Positions 26,708 through 35,263 of a stretch of 64,000 nt of DNA are shown in pieces. The position numbers and the translations under genes were made by a program. Each line of letters opens with the position of its first letter. The stretch's first letter is position 1. The notes under the pieces are model-generated. The model saw only the letters and a program-made list of their open reading frames with translations, was not told the DNA's origin and did no database searches. Source of the DNA: Nocardioides cavernaquae (GTDB lineage Bacteria; Actinomycetota; Actinomycetes; Propionibacteriales; Nocardioidaceae); assembly GCF_003600895.1 (NCBI RefSeq), contig NZ_QYRP01000002.1, positions 620,001 through 684,000 on the forward strand, read 5' to 3'.

Positions 26708-27628
26708 ATGAGGATCGAGCAGCTCGAGTACATCGCAGCCGTCACCGAGTTCGGGTCGCTGCGCCGTGCGAGCGAGCACCTCCACGTCTCCCAGCCCGCA
26801 CTCAGCGACGCGGTCAGCAAGCTCGAGCGCGAGCTCGGCGTGACCCTGCTCGACCGGCACCGCTCCGGCGCCCGGATCAGTGCCGCGGGACGCGAGCTGC
26901 TGGCGAGCATGGTCGAGGTGCTCGAGGCCGTCGACCGCCTGCGCGCGGCTGCCGGTGACCAGCTCGCCACCGGGCGCACGCTCCGGGTCGGCTCGGTCAA
27001 CGCCGGCACCGCGACCCTGCTGCTCCCCGCCGTGCACGCGCTGCGCACCGAGCGACCGCAGGCCTCCGTCGAGATCCGCACGATGCAGCAGGAGGAGATC
27101 AACCTCGGCCTGCTGGAAGGCGCGCTCGACGTGGGCCTCGTCAACCTGCTCAGCGGGGACGACCTCCCGCCCGACCTCATCGGCACCGGCCTGCTCCACG
27201 GCCGACCGGTCGCCGTACTCCCCGTCGACCACCCACTCGCAGCGCAGGACGAGGTCACCGCCGACGACCTGCGCGAGGAGCCCTTCGTCGCGATGCGGGC
27301 TGGCTACGTCATGCACCGCTTCGCGCACCGCCTCTTTGGCAGCGACCTCCCGCGCAACTGGCACAGCACCGACGGCGCGGAGATGGGCAAGCTGATGGTC
27401 GCCGAAGGACTCGGCCTGACCGTGCTCCCCGACTACAGCGTGATCGGTGACCCGCTGGAGCGCACCGGCCTGATCACGGCTCGCCGCATCGCCGGCGACC
27501 ACACGGGCATCCGGCTCACGGTCGTCCAGCGGCGGCAGAACCGCACGCCCGACGCCGTACGCCGCCTGGTCGCCGCCCTCGTCGCGCAGGCAACCCTGCA
27601 GGGCGACGCAGCCTCCGCCGCCGTGTAA
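26708..27628 (+). CDS. LysR-type transcriptional regulator of the organosulfur cluster
   Basis: A 306-residue LysR regulator. The N-terminal winged helix is MRIEQLEYIAAVTEFGSLRR followed by ASEHLHVSQPALSDAVSKLE. The co-inducer domain runs from about residue 90 (LRVGSVNAGTATLLLPAVHA) to the end. The ATG at 26708 has AAGGAGG eight bases upstream. It is divergent from the leader peptide and the importer operon, so it most likely activates that operon and the sfnG unit through the shared AT-rich motif. By analogy with CysB/SsuR-type regulators it may respond to sulfate or cysteine supply. Its stop TAA is embedded in the palindromic element at 27623-27694. Confidence 0.92.
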   Translation: MRIEQLEYIAAVTEFGSLRRASEHLHVSQPALSDAVSKLERELGVTLLDRHRSGARISAAGRELLASMVEVLEAVDRLRAAAGDQLATGRTLRVGSVNAGTATLLLPAVHALRTERPQASVEIRTMQQEEINLGLLEGALDVGLVNLLSGDDLPPDLIGTGLLHGRPVAVLPVDHPLAAQDEVTADDLREEPFVAMRAGYVMHRFAHRLFGSDLPRNWHSTDGAEMGKLMVAEGLGLTVLPDYSVIGDPLERTGLITARRIAGDHTGIRLTVVQRRQNRTPDAVRRLVAALVAQATLQGDAASAAV

Positions 27629-27694
27629 CGCGCAGTTCGGCCGACTTCCGCCGTTCTCGACGAGGGCGGAAGCGCACAGAACTGCGCGTTACAC
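27623..27694. repeat. 72-bp palindromic element containing the LysR stop codon
   Basis: Perfect outer arms GTGTAACGCGCAGTTC (27623-27638) and GAACTGCGCGTTACAC (27679-27694), a six-base internal loop on each side, and perfect inner arms CTTCCGCC (27645-27652) and GGCGGAAG (27665-27672). The TAA of the LysR gene is bases 4-6, exactly as in the copy at 16677-16748. As RNA it would be a very stable hairpin and probably ends LysR transcription. Confidence 0.88.
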
Positions 27695-27816
27695 GGAATG
27701 TGGCGGAGCGGATGCTTGACGCCAAGGGTGACGGCAGCCACCGATCAGCAAGTACCGATCGCCAAAAAGGGGGACGATTCGGACCCTCCGGCCTTACCCT
27801 CGCCACGGGGGTAACC

Positions 27817-30156
27817 ATGAATCTTCGCCACAAGTCGGTGCTGCTCGCACTGCTGATCCTGATCAGCCTGCTCCAGCTCTCCGTGACCGCGCCTGCCGAT
27901 GCGGCGATGCGCCCGCGGGTCACGTCGGTCGCACCGCAGGCGGTGACCACACACGGCGGCACTCGGATCACGATCCAGGGGCGCGCCTTCGTTCGCGTCC
28001 GACAGGTGACGATCGGTGGGCAGCGCGCGACCTCGGTGAAGGTGTTGTCCCGCACAAGAATGACCGTGGTCACGCCGCGCAATGCGGCCGGCTGGCGGCG
28101 CGTGCAGGTCGTGACGCGAGCCGGTCGATCGGCGTACACGACGGCATCGCGGATCCGGTACGTCGCACCCCCGGCACCGACGCCGACCGTTTCGCCAACC
28201 CCGACAGCAACCCCGACAGCAACTCCCACGCCGACGCCGACTCCGACCCCCACCCCGACGCCGACTCCCCCTGCCCTCCCCGACGGATGGCGCGCGGCCG
28301 GCACCGTCGACCCCCCGACCTCGCGGCGCATCATCAGCTGCCTCGCACCCGACCACTGCGTCGCGGTCGACCGTCGCGGCAACACCTCGACGTACGACGG
28401 CACGGCATGGAGCCTGCCGAAGCTCATCGACACGGAGGCAACGGACTTCACCGGTGGCTTCACCCAGGTCGACTGCGCCTCGCCCACCTTCTGCATGGCG
28501 ATCGATCGCGAGGGCAGGGGGCGCACATTCAACGGCACTGACTGGGCCGAGCCCCGACCGATCTTCGACCCGGCACTGACCGGCGTTCCCGAGAGCGACT
28601 GGCCCTACCTCGCGGCACCAGTCCTCTCCTGCACGTCAGCCACCTTCTGCATGCTTGCCACGAGCGGCGATCACACCTGGATCTACACCGGCGGTGCCTG
28701 GTCAGCCGGGCCCGCATTCCCCGGGGCCAATGGCTACGCCCGCTCCATCAGCGCGCTCGACTGTGCCGACACCACCTGCATGGCACTCACCACTCAGGGC
28801 GACGCCTACCGCTTCAACGGAACCGGATGGGCACTCACCCAGAACCTCTGGTTCCAGGGCTCCGTAGGCGAAATGTTCGTCTCGTGTCGCACAACCACCT
28901 TCTGCATGGCCACGAACAACAACGCCGTCCCCCACACCTGGAACGGAACCTCCTGGGCGGCGACAAGCCCGCTCGGCGAGACCGCGCCAAGCCGGAGCGG
29001 CGCGCTCAACTGCGTCACGACCTTCTGGTGCATGTACGCCGTCGACCTGGGACTGCAGGTCTGGTCGGAGAACCGCTGGCGGTACGTGTTCACCGGCCTC
29101 AACATCCAGGAGTTCGCGTGCGATCCGGCCCGGACCTGGTGCCTGATCCCCGCATCCGGCACGGCCGACCACTGGCTCCGGACCTACCCGTGGGCCATCG
29201 GCACCGGAGCGACGTACCTCGATCGGACCGCCGTCGCCCCGATCGACTGCCCGGAAGTCAGCTGGTGCCAGGCGATCGGTGGTCGTCGACAGGCCTTCGA
29301 GGTCGACGCCACCGACCAGGTCACGCCCGTCGACTTCGTCGCCAGCACCGCGGCGTACGACGTGGCGCTGCCCCACGTGCTCATGCACGACGGAAGGCGC
29401 CCGACGCGCGCAGGGCTCGACTGCTTCTCCTCGACGCGATGCGTGGCCGTCGGCATGCAGTACCAGACTTCCTATCCCGACAAGCCGGTGTGGATGCAGT
29501 TCGACGGGACGTCCTGGTCCGCACCGACGGTGGTCGATGGCGTCGAGCGGTTCGCCGACGTGGCGTGCCCCACCGCGACCACCTGCCACAGCATCGACGG
29601 CGCCGGAAACGTCCGCACGCTCAGCGGGGAAACGTGGTCGGCGCCCCAGCTGATCGGCGATGCCAGCACGTCTCCGATGACTTCCTCACTGGCCAGCATC
29701 TCGTGTCCGACGGCTTCGTTCTGCGCAAGCGTCGGGGCGATGTTCACCGGCTACGGGTGGGGCGGACAAGCCGTGATCATGGACGGCACGTGGAGCGGCC
29801 GGACGGTCCCCAGCCCGCAGCACGCGCTGAACGACGTGTCCTGCACAGCGACGAAGTTCTGCATGGCCGTCGGCCGTGACGGCGCTGCACTCGCCTACCG
29901 CGACGGCGCCTGGTCGGAACCGGTCACGCTGGACGCCACGGTGCACCTGTCAGCGGTCTCGTGCGCCAGCGAGAACCTCTGTGTTGCGATCACGGACAAC
30001 GCTGCGGCGTACGTCTGGAAGGGCGACGCATGGAGCAGTGCCCAGGTGCTCGCACCCGGACGTCAACTGCTCAGCGTGTCGTGCCCGGCAGACGACGCGT
30101 GCATCGTCCTCGACACCGCCGGCCGCGCGTTCCGCTGGACTGGAGACGCGGCGTAG
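27817..30156 (+). CDS. Secreted IPT/TIG protein with 14 cysteine-paired propeller repeats
   Basis: A 779-residue exported protein. A signal peptide (MNLRHKSVLLALLILISLLQ) ends near ADAA; residues about 32-112 are an IPT/TIG immunoglobulin-like domain (VTSVAPQAVTTHGGTRITIQ). A linker of repeated Pro-Thr (about 115-150) follows. The remaining 630 residues are 14 repeats of about 45 residues. Each opens with a Cys-x5-7-Cys pair such as DCASPTFCMAIDREGRG and usually ends in a YDGTAWS-like strand, the look of beta-propeller blades held by disulfides. Fourteen blades would make two seven-bladed propellers. It is probably a surface or released binding protein; no enzyme motif is visible. The ATG at 27817 has GGGGGT upstream. 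Confidence 0.88.
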   Translation: MNLRHKSVLLALLILISLLQLSVTAPADAAMRPRVTSVAPQAVTTHGGTRITIQGRAFVRVRQVTIGGQRATSVKVLSRTRMTVVTPRNAAGWRRVQVVTRAGRSAYTTASRIRYVAPPAPTPTVSPTPTATPTATPTPTPTPTPTPTPTPPALPDGWRAAGTVDPPTSRRIISCLAPDHCVAVDRRGNTSTYDGTAWSLPKLIDTEATDFTGGFTQVDCASPTFCMAIDREGRGRTFNGTDWAEPRPIFDPALTGVPESDWPYLAAPVLSCTSATFCMLATSGDHTWIYTGGAWSAGPAFPGANGYARSISALDCADTTCMALTTQGDAYRFNGTGWALTQNLWFQGSVGEMFVSCRTTTFCMATNNNAVPHTWNGTSWAATSPLGETAPSRSGALNCVTTFWCMYAVDLGLQVWSENRWRYVFTGLNIQEFACDPARTWCLIPASGTADHWLRTYPWAIGTGATYLDRTAVAPIDCPEVSWCQAIGGRRQAFEVDATDQVTPVDFVASTAAYDVALPHVLMHDGRRPTRAGLDCFSSTRCVAVGMQYQTSYPDKPVWMQFDGTSWSAPTVVDGVERFADVACPTATTCHSIDGAGNVRTLSGETWSAPQLIGDASTSPMTSSLASISCPTASFCASVGAMFTGYGWGGQAVIMDGTWSGRTVPSPQHALNDVSCTATKFCMAVGRDGAALAYRDGAWSEPVTLDATVHLSAVSCASENLCVAITDNAAAYVWKGDAWSSAQVLAPGRQLLSVSCPADDACIVLDTAGRAFRWTGDAA

Positions 30157-30159
30157 GGC

Positions 30160-31209
30160 TCAGTCCAGCGGGTAGGACTGCACGAATTCCGTCAGCTTCT
30201 TGAGCTGGTCGGGGTTCGTCGACGGGATGACGCCGTGACCCAGGTTGAAGATGTGGCCCTTGGCGGCACGGCCGGCCTCGATCACCTCGGCAGCGCGATC
30301 CAGCATGACCTCGGTCGGGGCAAAGACCAGGGTGGGATCGAGGTTTCCCTGCACTCCCCGGTCGCCGACCCGGGAGATCCCGTCGGCCAGCGGGGTGCGC
30401 CAGTCGACGCCGACGACGTCGGCGCCGGCTTCGCCCATCAGGGTCAGCAGGCTGGAGGTGCCGACACCGAAGTGGATGCGCGGGACGCCGAGCTCGCCGG
30501 CCTCCGCCAGCACCCGCTGCGAGTGGGGCATGACGTGCGAGACGTAGTCGCCCGGGGTGAGCGCGCCGGCCCACGAGTCGAAGAGCTGCACGGCCGAGGC
30601 GCCCGCGGCCACCTGCACCCGCAGGTACGCCGACGAGATCTGCGCGATCTTGCGCATCAGCGCGTCCCAGACCTCAGGAGCGCCGAACATCATGGCCTTG
30701 GTCTTGGCGTGCTCCTTGGACGGACCACCCTCGACCAGATAGCTCGCGACGGTGAACGGTGCGCCCGCGAAGCCGATCAGCGGCGTCGGTCCGAGCTCGC
30801 CGACGAGCTGGCGCACGGCGGCGGTGATGTAGGGGACGTGCTCCGGAACCAGGTCCGGGATCGCCTCGACGTCGGCCAGGGTGCGCACCGGCGAGGCGAC
30901 GACCGGACCGACACCGGGCTTGATGTCCAGGTCGACGCCGACGGCCTTGAGCGGCAGCACGATGTCGGAGAAGAAGATCGCCGCGTCGACGCCGTAGCGG
31001 CGTACGGGCTGGAGGGTGATCTCGGTGACCAGGTCCGCGTCCATGCAGGACTCGAGCATGCCGACGCCCTCGCGGAGCTTGAGGTACTCCGGTAGCGAGC
31101 GCCCGGCCTGCCGCATGAACCACACCGGCGTGTGCGGCACGGACTCGCCACGGGCGGCGCGGAGGAACGCGGAGTCGGCAGGAGTCACCGGGGCAGTTAC
31201 GGAGGTCAC
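30160..31209 (-). CDS. hemE: Uroporphyrinogen decarboxylase
   Basis: HemE decarboxylates uroporphyrinogen III to coproporphyrinogen III in the cytoplasm. The 349-residue chain has the RQAGRSLPEY substrate loop (FMRQAGRSLPEY), FFSDIVLPLKAVGVD with the catalytic aspartate region, FAGAPFTVASYLVEGG, FDSWAGAL and NLGHGVIP. The GTG at 31209 with AGGA upstream gives the normal length. It is convergent with the propeller-protein gene and divergent from DUF3000. Its product feeds cgoX and hemQ at 12.8-14.9 kb, from which it is separated by the sulfur cluster. Confidence 0.96.
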   Translation of the reverse strand: MTSVTAPVTPADSAFLRAARGESVPHTPVWFMRQAGRSLPEYLKLREGVGMLESCMDADLVTEITLQPVRRYGVDAAIFFSDIVLPLKAVGVDLDIKPGVGPVVASPVRTLADVEAIPDLVPEHVPYITAAVRQLVGELGPTPLIGFAGAPFTVASYLVEGGPSKEHAKTKAMMFGAPEVWDALMRKIAQISSAYLRVQVAAGASAVQLFDSWAGALTPGDYVSHVMPHSQRVLAEAGELGVPRIHFGVGTSSLLTLMGEAGADVVGVDWRTPLADGISRVGDRGVQGNLDPTLVFAPTEVMLDRAAEVIEAGRAAKGHIFNLGHGVIPSTNPDQLKKLTEFVQSYPLD

Positions 31210-31279
31210 GACCGAATCCTCGCAGGTCAGGCGGCGCGGCACACATCCGGCGAACGTGATGCGCCCTACGCTGGAAGGC

Positions 31280-31882
31280 ATGGTCGTCCGTCAGGAGACG
31301 CACCCGGGATCGGGCGCGGCAATGCAGCCCGAGGAGTTCCGCACCGCGGTTGCCTCGATGCGAGCAGCTCGTCTGCGCCCCGAGGTCTTCTGCGAGGACA
31401 TGCCCGCACCCCAGCGCATCGCGCCGTACGCCGCAGCGCTGAGCGCCGACGTCACGGTCGACGACGAGGACCTGGGCACCGGGCGGATCATCCTGCTGCA
31501 CGACCCCGTCGGCAACGAGGCCTGGGCCGGCACGTTTCGCTGCGTGGCCTATGCGCGTGCCGACATCGATCCGACGATGATCACCGACCCGCTGCTCGCC
31601 GAGGTCGGTTGGGCCTGGCTGACCGAGGCCCTCGAGACTCACGGCGCGGCCTACTCCAACGCGTCCGGCACGGTCACGCGCGTCGCAACCGAGAGCTTCG
31701 GCGGCATGGGGGATGAAGAAGGCAGCGCCCAGATCGAGATCCGCGCGTCGTGGACGCCGACGGACCTCGAGATCGCGCCGCATGTCGAGGCGTGGGGCGA
31801 GCTGCTCTGCACGGCGGTGGGACTGGAGCCGGTCCCCGAGGGCGTCACGGCAATGCCCAGCCGCCGGGGACAGCGCGGCTGA
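31280..31882 (+). CDS. DUF3000 family protein
   Basis: A 200-residue protein of the actinobacterial DUF3000 family, function unknown. Typical segments are FRTAVASMRAARLRPEVFCE, LHDPVGNEAWAGTFRCVAYA, LAEVGWAWLTEALETHGAAY and ASWTPTDLEIAPHVEAWGEL. The ATG at 31280 sits 70 bp from the divergent hemE start and has GGAAGG before it. It is followed after two bases by the RNase D gene. The hemE - DUF3000 - rnd order is conserved in actinobacteria, which is good support for the assignment and suggests a link to RNA metabolism through the operon only. Confidence 0.9.
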   Translation: MVVRQETHPGSGAAMQPEEFRTAVASMRAARLRPEVFCEDMPAPQRIAPYAAALSADVTVDDEDLGTGRIILLHDPVGNEAWAGTFRCVAYARADIDPTMITDPLLAEVGWAWLTEALETHGAAYSNASGTVTRVATESFGGMGDEEGSAQIEIRASWTPTDLEIAPHVEAWGELLCTAVGLEPVPEGVTAMPSRRGQRG

Positions 31883-31884
31883 GC

Positions 31885-33225
31885 GTGTCGGAACACGAGA
31901 GCAACCCGGTCGCTGCCCGGCCTGACGACGAGCCCGCCGGCGAGCAGGCGCCGACCCCGATCCCGCTCCTCACCCTGCGCGACGGGCTGTCCGCGGTCAT
32001 CGAGACGGACGAGGCGCTGATCGAGGTCGCCAAGCGCTTCGCCGCCGGCACCGGACCCGTCGCCGTCGACGCCGAGCGCGCGTCCGGATTCCGCTACTCG
32101 GCGCGCGCCTACCTGATCCAGCTGCGCCGCGAGGGTTCCGGCACCGCGCTGATCGACCCGATCCCGCTGACCACGCTGGCCCCGCTGGCCGAGGCGCTCG
32201 AGGGCACCGAGTGGATCCTCCACGCGGCCACCCAGGACCTCGCCTGCCTTGCCGAGGTCGGCCTGCACCCCACGTCCCTGTTCGACACCGAGCTCGCCGG
32301 GCGGCTGCTCGGCCACCCCCGCGTCGGCCTGGCCACTCTCATGGAGACGGTGCTCGGCTTCAGCATGAAGAAGGAGCACTCGGCAGCCGACTGGTCGCGC
32401 CGTCCGCTCCCCGAGTCGTGGCTGGAATACGCCGCCCTCGACGTCGAGATGCTCCTCGAGCTGCGCGAGGCGATGGTCGCCGAGCTGGCCGAGGCCGGCA
32501 AGGAGGAGTGGGCGCGTCAGGAGTTCGAGCACCTGCTGGGCTTCGAGCCCGCCGTCCGCGTCGACCCGTGGCGCCGCACGTCCCAGCTGCACAAGGTGCG
32601 CGGCCGCCGCGGTCTGGCCGCGGTCCAGGGACTGTGGGAGGCGCGCAACCAGATCGCCGCCGACCGCGACGTCACGCCCGGCCGGATCCTGCCCGACTCC
32701 GCGATCATCGAGGCCGCGATCGCGCTGCCCGGTGACCGCACGGCGCTGCTGGCGACGAAGGGCTTCCACGGACGGGGCGCCGAGCGCTACGCCAACCGCT
32801 GGGTGGCCGCCCTGCAGCACGCGCTGGCCATTCCCGAGTCCGACCTCCCCCCGCGCACGCTCCGTGGTGACGGACCTCCGGTCCCGCGCGCCTGGGCAGA
32901 GCGCGATCCGGTCGCCGCCCGCCGCCTGGCCCACGCCCGCGAGGCGATGGCCGCGCTCGGCGAGGAGCGCCACATCCCGGTCGAGAACCTCCTCACGCCC
33001 GACTACCTGCGCCGCCTGCTCTGGGCACCGCCGCGCACGCGCAAGCTCGACGAGCTTCCCGACGCCATCGGCGACCTGCTCGCGTCCTACGGCGCCAGGC
33101 CGTGGCAGATCGACCTGGTCGCTCCCCTGCTCGCGGAAGCGGTGCTCGAGGGCGACAAGCCGGTGCCCGTCGCTGACGACCTGTCCGTCGACGACGCGAC
33201 AGAACCCGAGCCCGGCTGCGAGTAG
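31885..33225 (+). CDS. Ribonuclease D with HRDC domain
   Basis: A 446-residue 3'-5' exoribonuclease that trims tRNA and other RNA 3' ends. The DEDDy exonuclease domain spans about residues 35-210: VAVDAERASGFRY (Asp, Glu), LHAATQDLACLAEVGLHPTS (Asp), and YAALDVEMLLELRE with the final Asp and the Tyr of the y-type. HRDC-like helices follow (LWEARNQIAADRDVTPGRIL, about 255-330). The N-terminal 30 residues are disordered and Pro/Glu-rich. The start is GTG, two bases after the DUF3000 stop, so the two genes form one operon. The enzyme is near its family's usual length in actinobacteria. Confidence 0.92.
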   Translation: MSEHESNPVAARPDDEPAGEQAPTPIPLLTLRDGLSAVIETDEALIEVAKRFAAGTGPVAVDAERASGFRYSARAYLIQLRREGSGTALIDPIPLTTLAPLAEALEGTEWILHAATQDLACLAEVGLHPTSLFDTELAGRLLGHPRVGLATLMETVLGFSMKKEHSAADWSRRPLPESWLEYAALDVEMLLELREAMVAELAEAGKEEWARQEFEHLLGFEPAVRVDPWRRTSQLHKVRGRRGLAAVQGLWEARNQIAADRDVTPGRILPDSAIIEAAIALPGDRTALLATKGFHGRGAERYANRWVAALQHALAIPESDLPPRTLRGDGPPVPRAWAERDPVAARRLAHAREAMAALGEERHIPVENLLTPDYLRRLLWAPPRTRKLDELPDAIGDLLASYGARPWQIDLVAPLLAEAVLEGDKPVPVADDLSVDDATEPEPGCE

Positions 33226-33242
33226 GGCCTGCAGCCGACCGG

Positions 33243-34613
33243 TTATCCGCCGGCGGTCGCTGACGCGCTGGGAGAACCCGACGGGCTCGGTGTCTCGGTC
33301 GGCTCAGGTGCGAGGACGGCCTTCGAGAGCTCGTCGATCGTCTTCGTGAGCTCCTCGATGTCGATCACCCGGTTGTAGAACAGCTGGTAGACCGCGTCGT
33401 GGACGGCGGCCTCGAGCGTCGGGTAGGAGTCGATGAGCGGCGGCGTCACGATGTCGCGCACCGAGCGGTTGAAGACGTAGGCCGACTTCGGCATCCGGTC
33501 CTTCTGCTCGAACGCATCGGACTCGGCGACCTGGTTGTTGGCCGGCACCAGGTAACCCGCGCGGGCGACGTCGGACACAGCGTCCTTGCCGATGGCGTGG
33601 ACCACGAAGTCCGCAGCCGCGCTGGTGTTCACGGCAGTCGAGGAGATGCACAGTCCGCTCACGTCGCCGACGGTGCGGTCCTGGCCCAGGCTCGGCATCG
33701 GCATCACGTCGAAGCTCAGTCCCGGAGTCTTGCGCAGCTCGGGGACCAGCGTGCGGAAGCCGGCGATCATCGCGAGCTTGCCGTCCTTGAACTGGTCCAG
33801 CGCCGGCTGGCGGCGCAGCTGCCGCGGAGTGGGCGTGAAGTCGGTCTGGCGCAGCAGCTCCAGCGACGTGCTCAGCGACTCGAGCGTCGCGCCCGAGGAG
33901 AGCTCGAGGCTCTTCGGGTCCTTCTCGTCGTCGAAGAGCTGGCCACCACCGGAGTAGAGGAACGGCGCGAGGCCGAGAAGCGACGGCTCGATGTAGACAC
34001 CCTTGGCACCGCGCCGGCTACCGAACTTCGCGGCCTCGGCGAACTGCTCGAAGGTCCAGCTCGAGTGCGTGGGCTGCCCGCCCTCATCGAGCGGCACGTC
34101 GAGCTCGGCTTCAGCCATCTCCTCGAAGTCGACGAGGTTGGTGTTGTAGTAGATGACCATCGGTGACGTGCCGTAGGGCATGCACTCGAGGGTGTCGTTG
34201 TGCGCGAAGGCGCGGACGCTCTCGCGCTTGAAGAAGTCGCTGAAGTCGATGCCGCGCGAGTCGAGGAGCTCGTCGATGTGCTGGTTGAGCCCGGCGTCGA
34301 CGACCTCACCCAGGTCGCGGCGCGACATCAGGAACACGTCAGGCACGGGCCCCTTGCGCAGCCGGTCGAGGACGTCATCAGGGGAGGCGACCTCGGTCAG
34401 CGTGACGACGACGCCCGGGTTGTCCTTCATGTACGACGCGACCATGTCCCGGTACGCCGCAACCTCGGGCTGCGCGCCGTAGGCGAGGAACGAGATCTTC
34501 GCCGGCTGGCTGGCGGACGTCGTGGGCTCGGGGGTGGTGACCGGCTCGGCGGTGCAGCCCACCGAGAGCGCCGCGACGAGCGCGGTTCCAGCCGCCAGTG
34601 CAGATCGCCTCAC
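33243..34613 (-). CDS. Extracellular solute-binding lipoprotein (ABC sugar-type), orphan
   Basis: A 456-residue lipoprotein. The GTG at 34613 was chosen because AGGAGG lies about nine bases upstream and it gives a normal signal peptide (VRRSALAAGTALVAALSVGC) with the lipidated Cys at residue 20. The mature chain has the family-1 binding-protein pattern: ISFLAYGAQPEVAAYRDMVA, PDVFLMSRRDLGEVVDAGLN, PYGTSPMVIYYNTNLV, WTFEQFAEAAKFGSRRGAKG and LAMIAGFRTLVPEL. A Thr/Ser/Pro/Ala tail ends the protein. No permease or ATPase gene is near, so it either works with a transporter elsewhere or shares MsiK-type ATPases. The ligand is unknown; sugars are most common for the family. Confidence 0.88.
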   Translation of the reverse strand: MRRSALAAGTALVAALSVGCTAEPVTTPEPTTSASQPAKISFLAYGAQPEVAAYRDMVASYMKDNPGVVVTLTEVASPDDVLDRLRKGPVPDVFLMSRRDLGEVVDAGLNQHIDELLDSRGIDFSDFFKRESVRAFAHNDTLECMPYGTSPMVIYYNTNLVDFEEMAEAELDVPLDEGGQPTHSSWTFEQFAEAAKFGSRRGAKGVYIEPSLLGLAPFLYSGGGQLFDDEKDPKSLELSSGATLESLSTSLELLRQTDFTPTPRQLRRQPALDQFKDGKLAMIAGFRTLVPELRKTPGLSFDVMPMPSLGQDRTVGDVSGLCISSTAVNTSAAADFVVHAIGKDAVSDVARAGYLVPANNQVAESDAFEQKDRMPKSAYVFNRSVRDIVTPPLIDSYPTLEAAVHDAVYQLFYNRVIDIEELTKTIDELSKAVLAPEPTETPSPSGSPSASATAGG

Positions 34614-34695
34614 GGCTGCCGCCCTCCTGTTTTCATGCTGATCAGTTGCGTCAGACACCTTATCGGGCGCCGGGTGATGCGCCCCTCCCGGTAAG

Positions 34696-35082
34696 TCACG
34701 ACTCGGCGGGTAGGTACGGGCGTGCCGCTGAGACGACGGCCTCGAACACCTGCTGCGGCAGGGCACTGCCCTCGCGGCGTACCGACGCAGCGTCGAGGCG
34801 CAGCAGCCGGTCCAGCCGCACCTCGCTCGGTCGTCCGCGGCTGTCCCAGGCGCCGGAGCCGACGTCCATCCAGAACCTTCCCTCGCCCGCCTCCTGCGCG
34901 ACGTCGCGGTCGTGGTCCTTGGACGTCATCGGCAGCGCGAACCAGGTGTCGCCCTCCAGCGCCAGCAGCACGACCGGGCGGTCCTTGCCGCGCGACGCGT
35001 CCTCCTCGAAGGGAACCCAGGCCCAGACGACCTCGCCGGGGTCCGGACTGCCGTCCGCTTGCGGGGCGTAGGTGGGCTCCAT
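34696..35082 (-). CDS. PemK/MazF-family protein (toxin-like endoribonuclease fold)
   Basis: A 128-residue protein with the PemK/MazF SH3-like core: GEVVWAWVPFEEDASRGKDR, PVVLLALEGDTWFALPMTSK and SEVRLDRLLRLDAASVRREG. DRPVVLLA is the typical central strand. Toxins of this fold cleave mRNA. No antitoxin gene of the usual size is adjacent; the only neighbour within 200 bp is the structured RNA on the other strand. Solitary PemK-like proteins are common in actinobacteria and many are probably not toxins. The ATG at 35082 is preceded by GTGACATG-like sequence with no clear ribosome-binding site. Confidence 0.8.
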   Translation of the reverse strand: MEPTYAPQADGSPDPGEVVWAWVPFEEDASRGKDRPVVLLALEGDTWFALPMTSKDHDRDVAQEAGEGRFWMDVGSGAWDSRGRPSEVRLDRLLRLDAASVRREGSALPQQVFEAVVSAARPYLPAES

Positions 35083-35122
35083 GTCACGACCCTAAGCGCG
35101 GACGGGGGCTGGATGCGTGAAC

Positions 35123-35220
35123 TAGAATCGCCGACGTGTGCCGGGCCGTGGCAGCCCCGGGTCCCAAAATTAGCCGCTTCGAGCGGCCACGCGCCGTGAG
35201 GCGCTCCCGGCCCGGCACAC
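35123..35220 (+). ncRNA. Structured small RNA with its own promoter, family not recognised
   Basis: A -10 box TAGAAT (35123-35128) lies seven bases before 35136. From that base a perfect 12-bp helix GTGTGCCGGGCC closes with GGCCCGGCACAC ending at 35220. Inside are GCCGCT-TCG-AGCGGC (35173-35187), GCGCC-GTGA-GGCGC with a GNRA-type loop, and an unpaired GTCCCAAAATTA segment. The 85-nt RNA would thus be a multi-branched closed structure. No reading frame is evident. CCCCGC-GGTT-GCGGGG (35247-35262) may end the transcript. I do not recognise it as tRNA, tmRNA, SRP or the C-loop 6C RNA. Confidence 0.68.
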
Positions 35221-35263
35221 AATCACCGGCCTCAGGATGTACGCCGCCCCGCGGTTGCGGGGG

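Noticed and set aside
34696..35082. Complete type II toxin-antitoxin pair
   Set aside because: No antitoxin-sized gene overlaps or adjoins the PemK-like gene, so it is listed as a solitary PemK-fold protein.
35136..35220. 6C RNA, tmRNA or a tRNA
   Set aside because: There are no two C-rich loops as in 6C, no tag frame or tRNA-like ends, and no anticodon or T arm. Left as an unassigned structured RNA.
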